Of a stretch of DNA of 64,000 bases, positions 1-8,183 are shown one piece after another; position 1 is the first letter of the stretch; every line of letters starts with the position of its first letter. The DNA is from Eubacterium saphenum ATCC 49989. Its GTDB lineage: Bacteria > Bacillota > Clostridia > Peptostreptococcales > Anaerovoracaceae. The stretch is taken from NCBI GenBank assembly GCA_000161975.1, contig GG688422.1, positions 679,824 to 743,823 on the forward strand, read 5' to 3'. The position numbers and the translations under genes are program-made. The notes under the pieces were generated by a model. That model was not told the DNA's origin, searched no databases, and saw only the letters and a list, made by a program, of their open reading frames with translations.

Positions 1-1865
1 CGATGTTTGCCGGTGCAAAAATAAATAAAATCGTAAGTCCCACCTACGACGAGATCATTTTTTCCATGCATAAAAACAAGAAGAAAATAAACCTTTTCAT
101 CTCCTGCAATAATGAATCTGCAAGGATTCACGCAACAGACGACATCCCCGAAAACAGTAAAAAGCCCTTCGCCTTTTGCACCGTATTGAGAAAGCATGTT
201 CAAGGTGCCAACATAGTCAAGATTAAACAAAAAGGCTTTGAGCGCATCGCGGAAATACATCTTGAAGCAAAGGATCAAATGGGCTTTGTAACTCAAAAAA
301 TATTGATAGTGGAAATCATGGGCAAACACAGCAATATCGTTTTAACAGAACCTCGCAATGACAAACTGTACACGGTGGATAGTGTGAAACACATTGAACC
401 CCAGAAATTCTCCTGTAGAGAGGTATTGCAAGGGATTCCTTACTCCTATCCTCCTCTGCAAAACAAGATTCCTCTTCCAACATTTTCAAGTCGTAACGGG
501 ATAGCATTGATAAAAGCGCTGCTCAAAGAGGATTCCGCCTTTCTATCTTCATTCAGCACGTCACTTCAAGACGAAGAGATTGATTCTGCAAATTTATTGA
601 AGCACGAAGACATAGAGGACAATTTTTCAAAAACAAATAAAATTTCATTTTCGGATAGATTCTTTTTGAATAATATAGGCGGAATATCTCCTACGGTCTC
701 AAAATGGCTTGCAACTTTTAAGACCGAATTTACATTTGCATCCGCCTTGCTGAATGTATCCGCAGCCCTCGCCTCGCATTCATATGCTGGGGTCCTTGAT
801 ACTCCTAAGATCTATTTTGCCGCAAATACACGTGAAAAGCCTTTGGATTTTCACATCATAAACTTCACAGGCGCAGCCGAAGATGTAGACTCTTCTAATA
901 AGATACCGTCGTCAAACGAAACACCCGGAATTAGCCTGCAAGCAAAAGATTATCCAAGCATTTCGTCCTGCGTAGAGGACTTTTATGTGCTCAGAGGCAA
1001 TGCGGGAGAGAATAAACGCCTAAAGACTGAACTTTCCAAATTATGTAGCTCCAAAATATCCAAACTCTCCGCTAAAATGAATGTCTTGCAGGGTGAGCTT
1101 GATGAGGCTTTGCAAAATGAAAAATACAAGTTATACGCAAACGTACTAAGTTCGCACCTTCATGAATTAAAACCAGGGCAAAGAAACGTAAAGCTTCTCG
1201 ATTACAGCAACGGAGAAGAGATAACCATAACTCTAGATACAACTTTGTCCCCGGCACAAAATATGCAAAAATACTATTCTCTATACACAAAGTCCAAGAC
1301 TGCAGCTATAGAAAAGCAAAAGCAAATAAACTTAGCTAAAATGCAAGTAGAGTTTTTAGAAAACACCCTTTCGTTCATATCGCTTGCCGAATCTCTTGCA
1401 GAGCTTGAAAGGATAAAAGAAGATCTGATCGCCGCAAATTATTACAAGGCCAAACAAATCGGGGCTAAGAAGAAACGCCCTCAAAAAAGCTCCATTTCTC
1501 CCGCTACCTTCATAGATGAAAATGAAAATAAGCTTTTTGTGGGACGAAACAGTAAGGAAAATGAATATATATTTTCAAAGGTCGGAGAAAAAAACGATAT
1601 CTGGTTTCATTCAAAGGACATTCCCGGAAGTCACGTTCTTCTTAAATGTTCTTCTCCTTCCGATGATCTGATTGCCTCCGTTGCATCAATTGCAGCATAT
1701 TACAGCAAGGCAAGGGAGTCTGAAAATGTACCTGTGGACTATCTTAAGAAAAAATACCTGAAAAAGCCGAATGGTGCGCCTCCCGGCTTTGTAATATTTA
1801 CTCACAACAAAACGATCTACTCGTCTCCAAATCCGCCGAACGAATTCGGGTTTGAAAAAATCTAA
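1..1865 (+). CDS. rqcH: Rqc2 homolog RqcH (NFACT family), 5'-truncated
   Basis: RqcH binds stalled 50S-peptidyl-tRNA complexes and directs alanine tailing of the nascent chain; older annotations call the family fibronectin-binding protein FbpA. About 620 residues are visible. The reading frame is open to the window edge. The first visible residues (FAGAKINKIVSPTYDE) match the segment that normally lies about 20 residues into NFACT proteins, so the true start is upstream and the ATG at 3 is internal. The middle holds a long helical/coiled-coil region. The C-terminal NFACT-R (DUF814) domain carries NDIWFHSKDIPGSHVLL near visible residue 532. The stop overlaps the convergent ogg stop by 4 nt. 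Family assignment is firm; only the N-terminus is missing. Confidence 0.9.
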   Translation, partial: MFAGAKINKIVSPTYDEIIFSMHKNKKKINLFISCNNESARIHATDDIPENSKKPFAFCTVLRKHVQGANIVKIKQKGFERIAEIHLEAKDQMGFVTQKILIVEIMGKHSNIVLTEPRNDKLYTVDSVKHIEPQKFSCREVLQGIPYSYPPLQNKIPLPTFSSRNGIALIKALLKEDSAFLSSFSTSLQDEEIDSANLLKHEDIEDNFSKTNKISFSDRFFLNNIGGISPTVSKWLATFKTEFTFASALLNVSAALASHSYAGVLDTPKIYFAANTREKPLDFHIINFTGAAEDVDSSNKIPSSNETPGISLQAKDYPSISSCVEDFYVLRGNAGENKRLKTELSKLCSSKISKLSAKMNVLQGELDEALQNEKYKLYANVLSSHLHELKPGQRNVKLLDYSNGEEITITLDTTLSPAQNMQKYYSLYTKSKTAAIEKQKQINLAKMQVEFLENTLSFISLAESLAELERIKEDLIAANYYKAKQIGAKKKRPQKSSISPATFIDENENKLFVGRNSKENEYIFSKVGEKNDIWFHSKDIPGSHVLLKCSSPSDDLIASVASIAAYYSKARESENVPVDYLKKKYLKKPNGAPPGFVIFTHNKTIYSSPNPPNEFGFEKI

Positions 1866-2746
1866 TCTCCTATAGCGGAGTAAAACAAATATTGCTGCGC
1901 TATTCCCGCATAGGGTGAAAATTTTACTTCTACAAATTTTTGAACTTTATCCTTATCTTTCTTGCTCTCAACCTTCATTGCATATTTTTCTTCCATAATT
2001 TTTTTAATCCACGTGTCTATAGGAAATCTGTTCTTACATGGCGTAGCGAACAGCATTATGCAATCCGCAACCTTCGCTCCAACTCCCGGGAACTTCATTA
2101 GTTCGTTAAATAAATTCTCTTCTTCTTGCTTTTCATATTCCTTTGCCAACTTCTCAATACACCTTTGTATGCGATCTTTCTTCTTTATATAGTGCTCTAC
2201 CGATTTTACAATGTACCCTGCCCTATATCCTAATTTCAACGCTTTTAAATCCTTTTCTTTTGCACCCGCAAGCTCTTCTGCTGTCGGGAAAGCATATATG
2301 CCGCTTCCCGCCTCCACTTCGCTTCCATAAGCAGCACATATGCTTTCAATATTCTTCCTTATCCGTGAAATGTTGTTGTTTTGCGAAATAATAAATGTTA
2401 TGAGCGTTTCAAAAAAATCCTGCCTTAATATCCGTATGCCCTCACCCTTTAAAATCGCTTTCTTCATAACCTCATCTTTCGCTTTAAATTTTTCTTTTAT
2501 CCGCTCATATGAACTCCCTAAATCGAAGAACCGATATAGCTCTTCTTCATCTATGCTCTCACCTAAAATTCTTTTAACTTTCATTATATTTCCTTGCTCC
2601 TGCAAGGACACATTGATAAAACTCCTTCTAAATACACCCGAGTATGACCCGTCCTCTTCACAAACAAATCTAAAACATTGCCCACAATCAAAGATATGCC
2701 TTAAAACCACCTCATCCCTCAGTCTAAATTCAACTACATCGCTCAT
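1862..2746 (-). CDS. ogg: 8-oxoguanine DNA glycosylase/AP lyase (OGG1 type)
   Basis: This base-excision repair enzyme removes 8-oxoguanine paired with cytosine. The protein has 294 residues. Residues 1-90 form the OGG N-terminal domain (FDCGQCFRF at 19-27). The helix-hairpin-helix/GPD domain follows, with SQNNNISRI at 121-129. The helix-hairpin-helix motif MKFPGVGAKVADCI carries the Schiff-base lysine K225, and FPIDTW supplies the catalytic aspartate D244. These correspond to K249 and D268 of human OGG1. Length is normal for bacterial OGG. It is convergent with rqcH and stands alone, so it is probably transcribed on its own. Confidence 0.93.
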   Translation of the reverse strand: MSDVVEFRLRDEVVLRHIFDCGQCFRFVCEEDGSYSGVFRRSFINVSLQEQGNIMKVKRILGESIDEEELYRFFDLGSSYERIKEKFKAKDEVMKKAILKGEGIRILRQDFFETLITFIISQNNNISRIRKNIESICAAYGSEVEAGSGIYAFPTAEELAGAKEKDLKALKLGYRAGYIVKSVEHYIKKKDRIQRCIEKLAKEYEKQEEENLFNELMKFPGVGAKVADCIMLFATPCKNRFPIDTWIKKIMEEKYAMKVESKKDKDKVQKFVEVKFSPYAGIAQQYLFYSAIGD

Positions 2747-2811
2747 ACTGCTTCCCTTCCACTTCCCTCGTCATCTAATTTACCACAAACTACACATTTA
2801 AGCACGCAGGG

Positions 2812-2860
2812 GCCCGTCAAGTAACTCGTATACCGATCTTGACGGGCTTTATTTGACTTT
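2812..2860 (+). terminator. 10-bp hairpin followed by T-rich tract
   Basis: GCCCGTCAAG (2812-2821) and CTTGACGGGC (2838-2847) form a perfect 10-bp stem with a 16-nt loop, followed by TTTATTTGACTTT. This looks like a rho-independent terminator for rightward transcription, yet no rightward gene ends just upstream. It sits immediately before the panD promoter, so it may insulate that promoter or end an unseen transcript. The hairpin itself is certain; its role is inferred. Confidence 0.55.
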
Positions 2861-2881
2861 CCGTGTCATAATGAATATAAT
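2853..2881 (+). promoter_or_regulatory. SigA-type promoter of the panD leader
   Basis: TTGACT (2853-2858) and TATAAT (2876-2881) are separated by exactly 17 nt, a near-consensus housekeeping promoter. Transcription should begin near 2888, about 200 nt upstream of panD, leaving a long leader. Confidence 0.8.
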
Positions 2882-2887
2882 GATACC

Positions 2888-3040
2888 CGAAGGTAGTATT
2901 TCGGATGAAAACTATACTTCGTACTGTATAACCACAAAACAATATGAAAGAGCTTATATTGATGACAAATAAGACTCCAACAATAGTCACGATTCGATAC
3001 CCGTTTCTTCATATTTTTGTGTGGAGAAACGGTTTTTTTA
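2888..3040 (+). promoter_or_regulatory. structured leader ahead of panD with internal terminator
   Basis: Between the predicted transcription start and panD the leader shows two small hairpins in tandem (CCGAA 2887-2891 with TTCGG 2900-2904; TATAC 2913-2917 with GTATA 2926-2930), each with an 8-nt loop. A strong terminator hairpin at 3001-3032 follows. Premature termination before a biosynthetic operon suggests attenuation or a riboswitch. The 'pan' RNA motif is known from leaders of panB/C/D operons and is the obvious candidate, but I cannot confirm its consensus by eye. An independent small RNA is the alternative. Confidence 0.5.
3001..3040 (+). terminator. rho-independent terminator/attenuator before panD
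   Basis: CCGTTTCTTC (3001-3010) pairs with GGAGAAACGG (3023-3032) with one G-U wobble, followed directly by seven T. It lies 46 nt before the panD start, within the panD transcript predicted from the upstream promoter. Confidence 0.8.
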
Positions 3041-3085
3041 TTATTGGTTTTAACTTGATTTAAGTTTTTGCGAGGAGGAAAAATA

Positions 3086-3475
3086 ATGACTTTAGAAATG
3101 TTGCACGGGAAGATACACCGGGCTACCGTAACTCAAGCGGATTTAAATTATGTGGGCAGTATAACCGTGGACATAGATCTACTGGAAGCATCCGGAATTT
3201 GCGAATACCAAAAGGTCCAAATTGTAGACATAGATAACGGGAACAGGTTTGAAACCTACACAATAGCAGGGGAGCCCGGAAGCGGCCTGATTTGCCTCAA
3301 CGGGGCGGCTGCAAGATGCGTATCTTTAGGAGATAAGCTTATAATTATGAGTTACTGTACCTGCGATGAAGAAGAGGCAAAACACCATAAGCCAAAAGTG
3401 GTTTTCGTAGATGAAGATAATAAGCCCGCACGCATAACTAATTATGAAAAACACGGCACTCTGGAAGACCTTTAG
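3086..3475 (+). CDS. panD: aspartate 1-decarboxylase
   Basis: PanD decarboxylates aspartate to beta-alanine for pantothenate synthesis. It is made as a proenzyme that self-cleaves at Gly-Ser to form a pyruvoyl cofactor. The ATG at 3086 has AGGAGG 7 nt upstream and places the cleavage pair at G24-S25 (NYVGSITVD), exactly as in the family. The upstream TTG at 3068 overlaps the ribosome-binding site and is rejected. The product has 129 residues, a normal length. It is followed 18 nt later by panC. Expression is probably set by the promoter, leader and terminator immediately upstream. Confidence 0.95.
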   Translation: MTLEMLHGKIHRATVTQADLNYVGSITVDIDLLEASGICEYQKVQIVDIDNGNRFETYTIAGEPGSGLICLNGAAARCVSLGDKLIIMSYCTCDEEEAKHHKPKVVFVDEDNKPARITNYEKHGTLEDL

Positions 3476-3493
3476 CACTGAGGAGGAATGAAG

Positions 3494-4333
3494 ATGAAAA
3501 CTGTATCAGAAATAGCTGAAATAAAAGAACTTGTGTACCAATGGAAGAGCAAAGACCGATCCATAGGTTTGGTGCCAACCATGGGATTTTTACATGCAGG
3601 ACACGGAAGTTTGATAGAAAAAGCAAGGGCGGAAAATGACGTTGTCATAGTTTCAAATTTTGTAAACCCCACACAGTTCAGCGCTAACGAAGATTTAAAC
3701 AGCTATCCGAGGAATTTAGAAGCCGACTGTAAGTTATGTGAAAGCCTGGGTGTCGATCTTATGTTCACTCCCACACCGGAAGGGATGTATGATAACCCGC
3801 TTACATTCGTAGATATCAATCTCCTTTCAGATGAACTGTGCGGAAAAAGCAGACCGACGCATTTTAGGGGAGTTTGCACCGTGGTAACAAAGCTTTTCAA
3901 TATCACAAAGCCAACCAAAGCCTACTTCGGTCAAAAAGATGCTCAGCAGCTGATCATAATAAAGAAGATGACACGAGACTTAAATTTTGATATAGAAATT
4001 ATAGGCTGTCCTATAGTCAGGGAAAAAGACGGACTTGCGATGTCTTCTCGAAACGCATATTTAAATCCGGAAGAACGAAAAGCCGCTACCTGCCTCTCAA
4101 AATCCATTGCTCTGGGGGAATCCATAATAAAAAAAGGACTGCCTGCTAGAGAACTTAAAGATCGCATGGAAAAGATCATAAAAGGCGAGCCCTTAGCAAA
4201 AATGGATTATCTCGAAATTGTAGATTTAAACACCTTACAACCCGTAGAGTGTATAAACGACTCCGTTCTCGTTGCTATGGCGGTACATTTTGGCAAGACA
4301 AGACTTATCGACAATTTTATATGCGAGATATAG
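3494..4333 (+). CDS. panC: pantoate--beta-alanine ligase (pantothenate synthetase)
   Basis: PanC condenses pantoate with beta-alanine using ATP, the last step of pantothenate synthesis, and uses the product of the adjacent panD. The class-I nucleotidyl-transferase motifs are present: PTMGFLHAGHGSL near the N-terminus and the KMSKS-like AMSSRNAYL in the second half. The ATG at 3494 has AGGAGG 7 nt upstream. The ATG at 3488 lies only 1 nt from that site and is unlikely. Length (279 residues) is typical. No panB or panE is adjacent, so the pantoate source is not encoded in this cluster. Confidence 0.95.
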   Translation: MKTVSEIAEIKELVYQWKSKDRSIGLVPTMGFLHAGHGSLIEKARAENDVVIVSNFVNPTQFSANEDLNSYPRNLEADCKLCESLGVDLMFTPTPEGMYDNPLTFVDINLLSDELCGKSRPTHFRGVCTVVTKLFNITKPTKAYFGQKDAQQLIIIKKMTRDLNFDIEIIGCPIVREKDGLAMSSRNAYLNPEERKAATCLSKSIALGESIIKKGLPARELKDRMEKIIKGEPLAKMDYLEIVDLNTLQPVECINDSVLVAMAVHFGKTRLIDNFICEI

Positions 4334-4384
4334 GCAACTTATAGTAGTTATCACTGTTTTAAAATAAAAAGAAATGGATGGAAT

Positions 4385-5317
4385 ATGAGTATTTTAAACA
4401 AAGTTAGCAACTTCATAACAAAATATATCTGGATCCTTATAATTGTATTTTCCGTTATCGCATTTTTCAACCCTGAATATTTTAAATGGATTTTGAAACA
4501 TACCGCCCTGCTTCTCGGCATAGCCATGTTCGGTATGGGAACAACCATCAAAACTTCAGATTTTAAAAAAATATTTACAAGACCCAAGGAAATGTTACTT
4601 GGGTGCCTCGCGCAATACACCATCATGCCTGTCTTGGCCTGGCTACTTGCTGTAGTATTCAAATTAGAACCTGATTTGGCACTCGGTGTGATACTCGTAG
4701 GTTGCTGTCCCGGAGGAACAGCCAGCAACGTTATAACCCATATTGCGAATGGAGACGTACCTCTATCTGTAGGAATGACTATAACTTCAACATTACTTGC
4801 TCCTCTCTTCACCCCTGCATTAGTATACCTGCTTGCGGGAACATGGGTTAAGGTATCATTTTTTGCCATGCTCAAAACTGTAATAACGATAATTTTAATA
4901 CCGGTTCTCTTAGGAATAGCAGCGAATCACTTTGAAGGAAAGATCATAAAAAAAGTATCCTCCGTACTGCCTTCTGTCTCTTCCGTTGCAATCGTCATTT
5001 TGATTGCAGGAATAGTAGCGGCAAATTCCGAAAAGATATTGACAAGCGGGCTCCTAGTGCTTATTATAGTTGCACTACATAATTTATTGGGCTTAATTAT
5101 GGGACTCGGTCTCTCAAAGCTTTTCAAGTTAAATTACGACAAAGCTACCGCTGTAGCGATCGAAGTAGCCATGCAAAACAGTGGCCTTGCTATATCTCTA
5201 GCGGCCATAAATTTTGTAGCAAGCCCTCTTGCAACCCTTCCGGGAGCAATATTCAGCGTATGGCATAACATGTCAGGATCAGCATTTGCAGGAATAAGAC
5301 GCATTAGAAAACATTAA
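4385..5317 (+). CDS. BASS-family transporter, PanS-like
   Basis: This 310-residue integral membrane protein belongs to the bile acid:sodium symporter (BASS/SBF) family. About nine to ten hydrophobic segments are visible, along with the family signatures GVILVGCCPGGTASNVITH near residue 100 and VAMQNSGLAISLA near residue 265. PanS of Salmonella, a BASS member, transports ketopantoate and pantoate. The position 51 nt after panC, with no panB/panE nearby, makes a pantothenate-precursor importer a reasonable inference, but substrate specificity in this family cannot be read from sequence. Confidence 0.8.
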   Translation: MSILNKVSNFITKYIWILIIVFSVIAFFNPEYFKWILKHTALLLGIAMFGMGTTIKTSDFKKIFTRPKEMLLGCLAQYTIMPVLAWLLAVVFKLEPDLALGVILVGCCPGGTASNVITHIANGDVPLSVGMTITSTLLAPLFTPALVYLLAGTWVKVSFFAMLKTVITIILIPVLLGIAANHFEGKIIKKVSSVLPSVSSVAIVILIAGIVAANSEKILTSGLLVLIIVALHNLLGLIMGLGLSKLFKLNYDKATAVAIEVAMQNSGLAISLAAINFVASPLATLPGAIFSVWHNMSGSAFAGIRRIRKH

Positions 5318-5342
5318 ATTTTGATAAGTTTCGGAGGTTAAC

Positions 5343-6536
5343 ATGAATGATTTTTTATACAGCATACCGGCGGAAGTAATATTTGGAGAACTAAAAGAAA
5401 AGACCTTAATCAAATATCTGAATAAGTACAACGCAAGCAAAGTTTTGTTGATTTACGGCAAAAACAGCATAAAGAAAAACGGACTTTACGAGCTTATAAC
5501 ATCTGCTCTCAAATCTTCTGAAATAGACTTTTATGAACTCGCAGGTGTAAACCCAAACCCCGATATCACGGATGTTGCAAGGGGATGCGAACTTGTAACC
5601 TCACATAAAATTGATTTGTTGCTCGCCGTCGGAGGCGGTAGCACAATAGATTGCGCCAAAGCCATAGCTTGCAGCGCCGGCAGCGACACAGATCCTTGGG
5701 AAACGTTGATGTCAAGACCTCGTCTTAAAACAGCCATCCCCATAGGTGTAGTTTTAACAACGGCTGCAACCGGCTCTGAAATGAATGCGAACTATGTGAT
5801 TTCAAACAGAAAAACACAGGAGAAGGTTGCCTTCAACCAACCTGTTTTAAAGCCATCTTTTGTTTTTGCAGATCCTAAATACACCTTTAGCATTTCAAAA
5901 TACCAAACTGCGAGCGGTGCCAGCGACATACTGGCGCACCTCCTCGAACAATATTTCGACAGCCATGACGACGACGGCGTTACCGACAGAATGATCGAAG
6001 GTGTGATGCAATCCGTGCTTCACTATACACCTGTCGCTTTAAACGAACCTACGAATTATGAAGCAAGATCTAATTTAATGTGGGCCAGCAGCTTGGCTTT
6101 ATCAACGCTCTTTTTCTGCGGCAAAAAAACCGGAGGAGACTGGGGGTCACATACCATAGAACATCAGATAAGCGCTATTTACGATATTGCACACGGAGCC
6201 GGTCTTGCGATCGTATTCCCGAATACCCTTAAATACTTTTTACAAAAAGACATCCAAGAAAATTTAAGCCTCATAAAGTTTCACAACCTGGCTGTAAATG
6301 TTTTTCACCTAAACCCTACTGATTTTAAAAACGAGGAATCCCTTGCAAATGAATGCATAAATCTCTTCACTGAATTCTTTAAATCCATTAACATGCCAAC
6401 CACCCTAAGGGAAGTAAACATAACAGATGAACACTTCGGTGAAATGGCAAGAAAATCTCAGCTATACAAAAGCATAGGTAAATACCATCTTCTCGATGCT
6501 GACGCTGTGCTTAAAATACTGAATATGTCCTTGTAA
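5343..6536 (+). CDS. iron-containing alcohol dehydrogenase (YqhD/BdhA-like)
   Basis: This is a group III NAD(P)H-dependent alcohol dehydrogenase of 397 residues, resembling butanol dehydrogenase or YqhD. The N-terminal nucleotide-binding domain has the glycine-rich VGGGSTIDCAKAIA. The metal-binding half has GASDILAHLLEQ (Asp and His ligands) and WGSHTIEHQISAIYDIAHG (two His ligands). A good ribosome-binding site (GGAGG) precedes the ATG. It starts 25 nt after the transporter gene and is therefore probably the last gene of the panD operon. A role in reducing a pantothenate precursor would be speculative; a general aldehyde reductase is the safe call. Confidence 0.88.
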   Translation: MNDFLYSIPAEVIFGELKEKTLIKYLNKYNASKVLLIYGKNSIKKNGLYELITSALKSSEIDFYELAGVNPNPDITDVARGCELVTSHKIDLLLAVGGGSTIDCAKAIACSAGSDTDPWETLMSRPRLKTAIPIGVVLTTAATGSEMNANYVISNRKTQEKVAFNQPVLKPSFVFADPKYTFSISKYQTASGASDILAHLLEQYFDSHDDDGVTDRMIEGVMQSVLHYTPVALNEPTNYEARSNLMWASSLALSTLFFCGKKTGGDWGSHTIEHQISAIYDIAHGAGLAIVFPNTLKYFLQKDIQENLSLIKFHNLAVNVFHLNPTDFKNEESLANECINLFTEFFKSINMPTTLREVNITDEHFGEMARKSQLYKSIGKYHLLDADAVLKILNMSL

Positions 6537-6555
6537 TCGAATTTTTACTAAAAGG

Positions 6556-7575
6556 CTACAGCATTTTCATGAAATACTGAACCAAGATCGATACGCTTGC
6601 TACTGCTATCCAGCAACAAAGCCCCAGCACAATCGGTTTTTTGCCTTTTTTTACGAGCTCTATAACATCCGTATTCAGCCCTATGGCTGACATTGCCATA
6701 ACTATTATAAATTTACCGCTTCGTCCGAGATACCCGTACGCCTTTGCGCCCGGCATAAAGAAAGTACATATACATGCCGCCAACAAAAATCCGATAACAA
6801 ACCATGGAAAAATTTTACTTATTTTTACCTTGGATACCTCGCATTCACCGGACTGTGATTCAGCTTTCGCCTTCATCTCTCTGCCCGTAATGGCTGCCAG
6901 TATAAACGAAACAGGTATTATCATCAATGTTCTTGTAAGCTTTACTATAGTTGCAAATTTAAGCGCAACATCATTCCCTACCATTTGGCTCCACGCTGAA
7001 CCTGTAGCAACTACCGAAGAAGTATCGTTTACGGCGGTACCTGCCCACATCCCAAAACCCACATCACTTAGATGCATGATTTTCCCAAGCGCAGGGAAGA
7101 TAAACACAGCTGCTATGTTGAATAAAAATATAACCGATATGGACTTTACCACCTCTTCATCTTTTGCCCTTATTATAGGTGCCGCTGCAGCTATTGCGGA
7201 TCCTCCGCAGATGGAGGTGCCCGCTCCGACGAGTATCGCAGAATTCTTATCGATTTTTAATGTTTTGCTTGCTATATATGCCACACCAAATGCGGTTCCA
7301 AGTGTAAATATCATCACCAGCAGGGACTTGCTCCCCACTCTCAACACACTCATAAGATTCATTTCAAAGCCCAGTAGAATTATGGAAAATTGTAATAATT
7401 TCTTGGCGGTAAGCACTATTCCTTCTCTGAAACTTGACACATCTACCAGCTTAGCGGTGACCATGCCTATGAGTATTCCAAATACAGGGCCGCCCACAAC
7501 AGGGAACTTCATGCCCAAAAGCCATGCTACTACAGCGATTATAAAACAAATGACTATTCCTGTGAGTTTTTTCAT
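6556..7575 (-). CDS. YeiH/UPF0324 family putative sulfate exporter
   Basis: This 339-residue protein has about ten membrane spans and belongs to the UPF0324 (YeiH, Cons_hypoth698) family of putative sulfate/sulfonate exporters. Typical family segments include ILLGFEMNLMSVLRVG, VGAGTSICGGSAIAAAAP and GTAVNDTSSVVATG. The start at 7575 is chosen because AAAGGAGG lies 4 nt upstream; a longer in-frame start at 7602 would include that site in the coding sequence. It lies 103 nt beyond ribH on the same strand and is convergent with the alcohol dehydrogenase. Family is clear; the substrate is not established. Confidence 0.85.
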   Translation of the reverse strand: MKKLTGIVICFIIAVVAWLLGMKFPVVGGPVFGILIGMVTAKLVDVSSFREGIVLTAKKLLQFSIILLGFEMNLMSVLRVGSKSLLVMIFTLGTAFGVAYIASKTLKIDKNSAILVGAGTSICGGSAIAAAAPIIRAKDEEVVKSISVIFLFNIAAVFIFPALGKIMHLSDVGFGMWAGTAVNDTSSVVATGSAWSQMVGNDVALKFATIVKLTRTLMIIPVSFILAAITGREMKAKAESQSGECEVSKVKISKIFPWFVIGFLLAACICTFFMPGAKAYGYLGRSGKFIIVMAMSAIGLNTDVIELVKKGKKPIVLGLCCWIAVASVSILVQYFMKML

Positions 7576-7678
7576 GCTACCTCCTTTCATAACCGTAACC
7601 ACGGCTCACACTAAATCCAAGCCCCTATATCTGCGTAGGCGACTTGTAGATAAAATTTGTGAATTAGCAGACACATAT

Positions 7679-8140
7679 TTATATTTGATTTAATAAATTC
7701 ACCATTTCTATCGCTGAATTCGCAGCCTCACTGCCTTTATTGCCCGCCTTTGTTCCGGCTCTTTCTATAGCCTGTTCTATATTGTCCACCGTAAGCACTC
7801 CAAAAATAACGGGTACTTCGCTGAGTAATCCCACCTGAGCTATTCCCTTGGATACCTCGGCGCTGACATAATCAAAATGCGGTGTATTTCCCTTAATTAC
7901 GGCTCCAAGACAGATTACCGCATCATATTTCTCAGATGTTGCAAGCTTCTTTGCAACTAAAGGTATTTCATATGCTCCGGGAACCCATGCAACTTCAATA
8001 TCATCTTCGTCTACTCCATGTCTTATCAATGCATCCTCTGCTCCTGATAAAAGCTTGCTTCCGATAAATTCATTAAACCTTGCTAAAACTATGCCGATCT
8101 TCATTCCTTTTCCTATTAATTTCCCTTGAATATCCTTCAT
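7679..8140 (-). CDS. ribH: 6,7-dimethyl-8-ribityllumazine synthase
   Basis: RibH joins the pyrimidine from the RibD branch to the butanone phosphate made by RibBA, giving lumazine for riboflavin synthase. The protein has 153 residues with the expected motifs: FNEFIGSKLLSGA, WVPGAYEIPLVAKKL and the GAVIKGNTPHFDYV segment that carries the catalytic histidine. AAAGGAGGG precedes the ATG. It is the last gene of the ribD-ribE-ribBA-ribH operon, 43 nt after ribBA, and so lies under the FMN riboswitch. Confidence 0.96.
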   Translation of the reverse strand: MKDIQGKLIGKGMKIGIVLARFNEFIGSKLLSGAEDALIRHGVDEDDIEVAWVPGAYEIPLVAKKLATSEKYDAVICLGAVIKGNTPHFDYVSAEVSKGIAQVGLLSEVPVIFGVLTVDNIEQAIERAGTKAGNKGSEAANSAIEMVNLLNQI

Positions 8141-8183
8141 CTTTCCCTCCTTTATAACTTAAAATTTAATGCTCATAAATTTT

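Noticed and set aside
821..840. CACGTGAAA in rqcH as a third parS
   Set aside because: The left half-site does not match; fewer than 12 of 16 positions agree.
2871..2972. A 33-codon frame (MNIMIPEGSISDE...) upstream of panD
   Set aside because: Its ATG overlaps the -10 region of the panD promoter and lies upstream of the expected transcription start, and it has no ribosome-binding site.
6641..7693. A 350-codon open frame antisense to the YeiH-type gene
   Set aside because: It mirrors the hydrophobic gene on the other strand, has no ribosome-binding site or recognisable domain, and the opposite strand carries a clear family protein.
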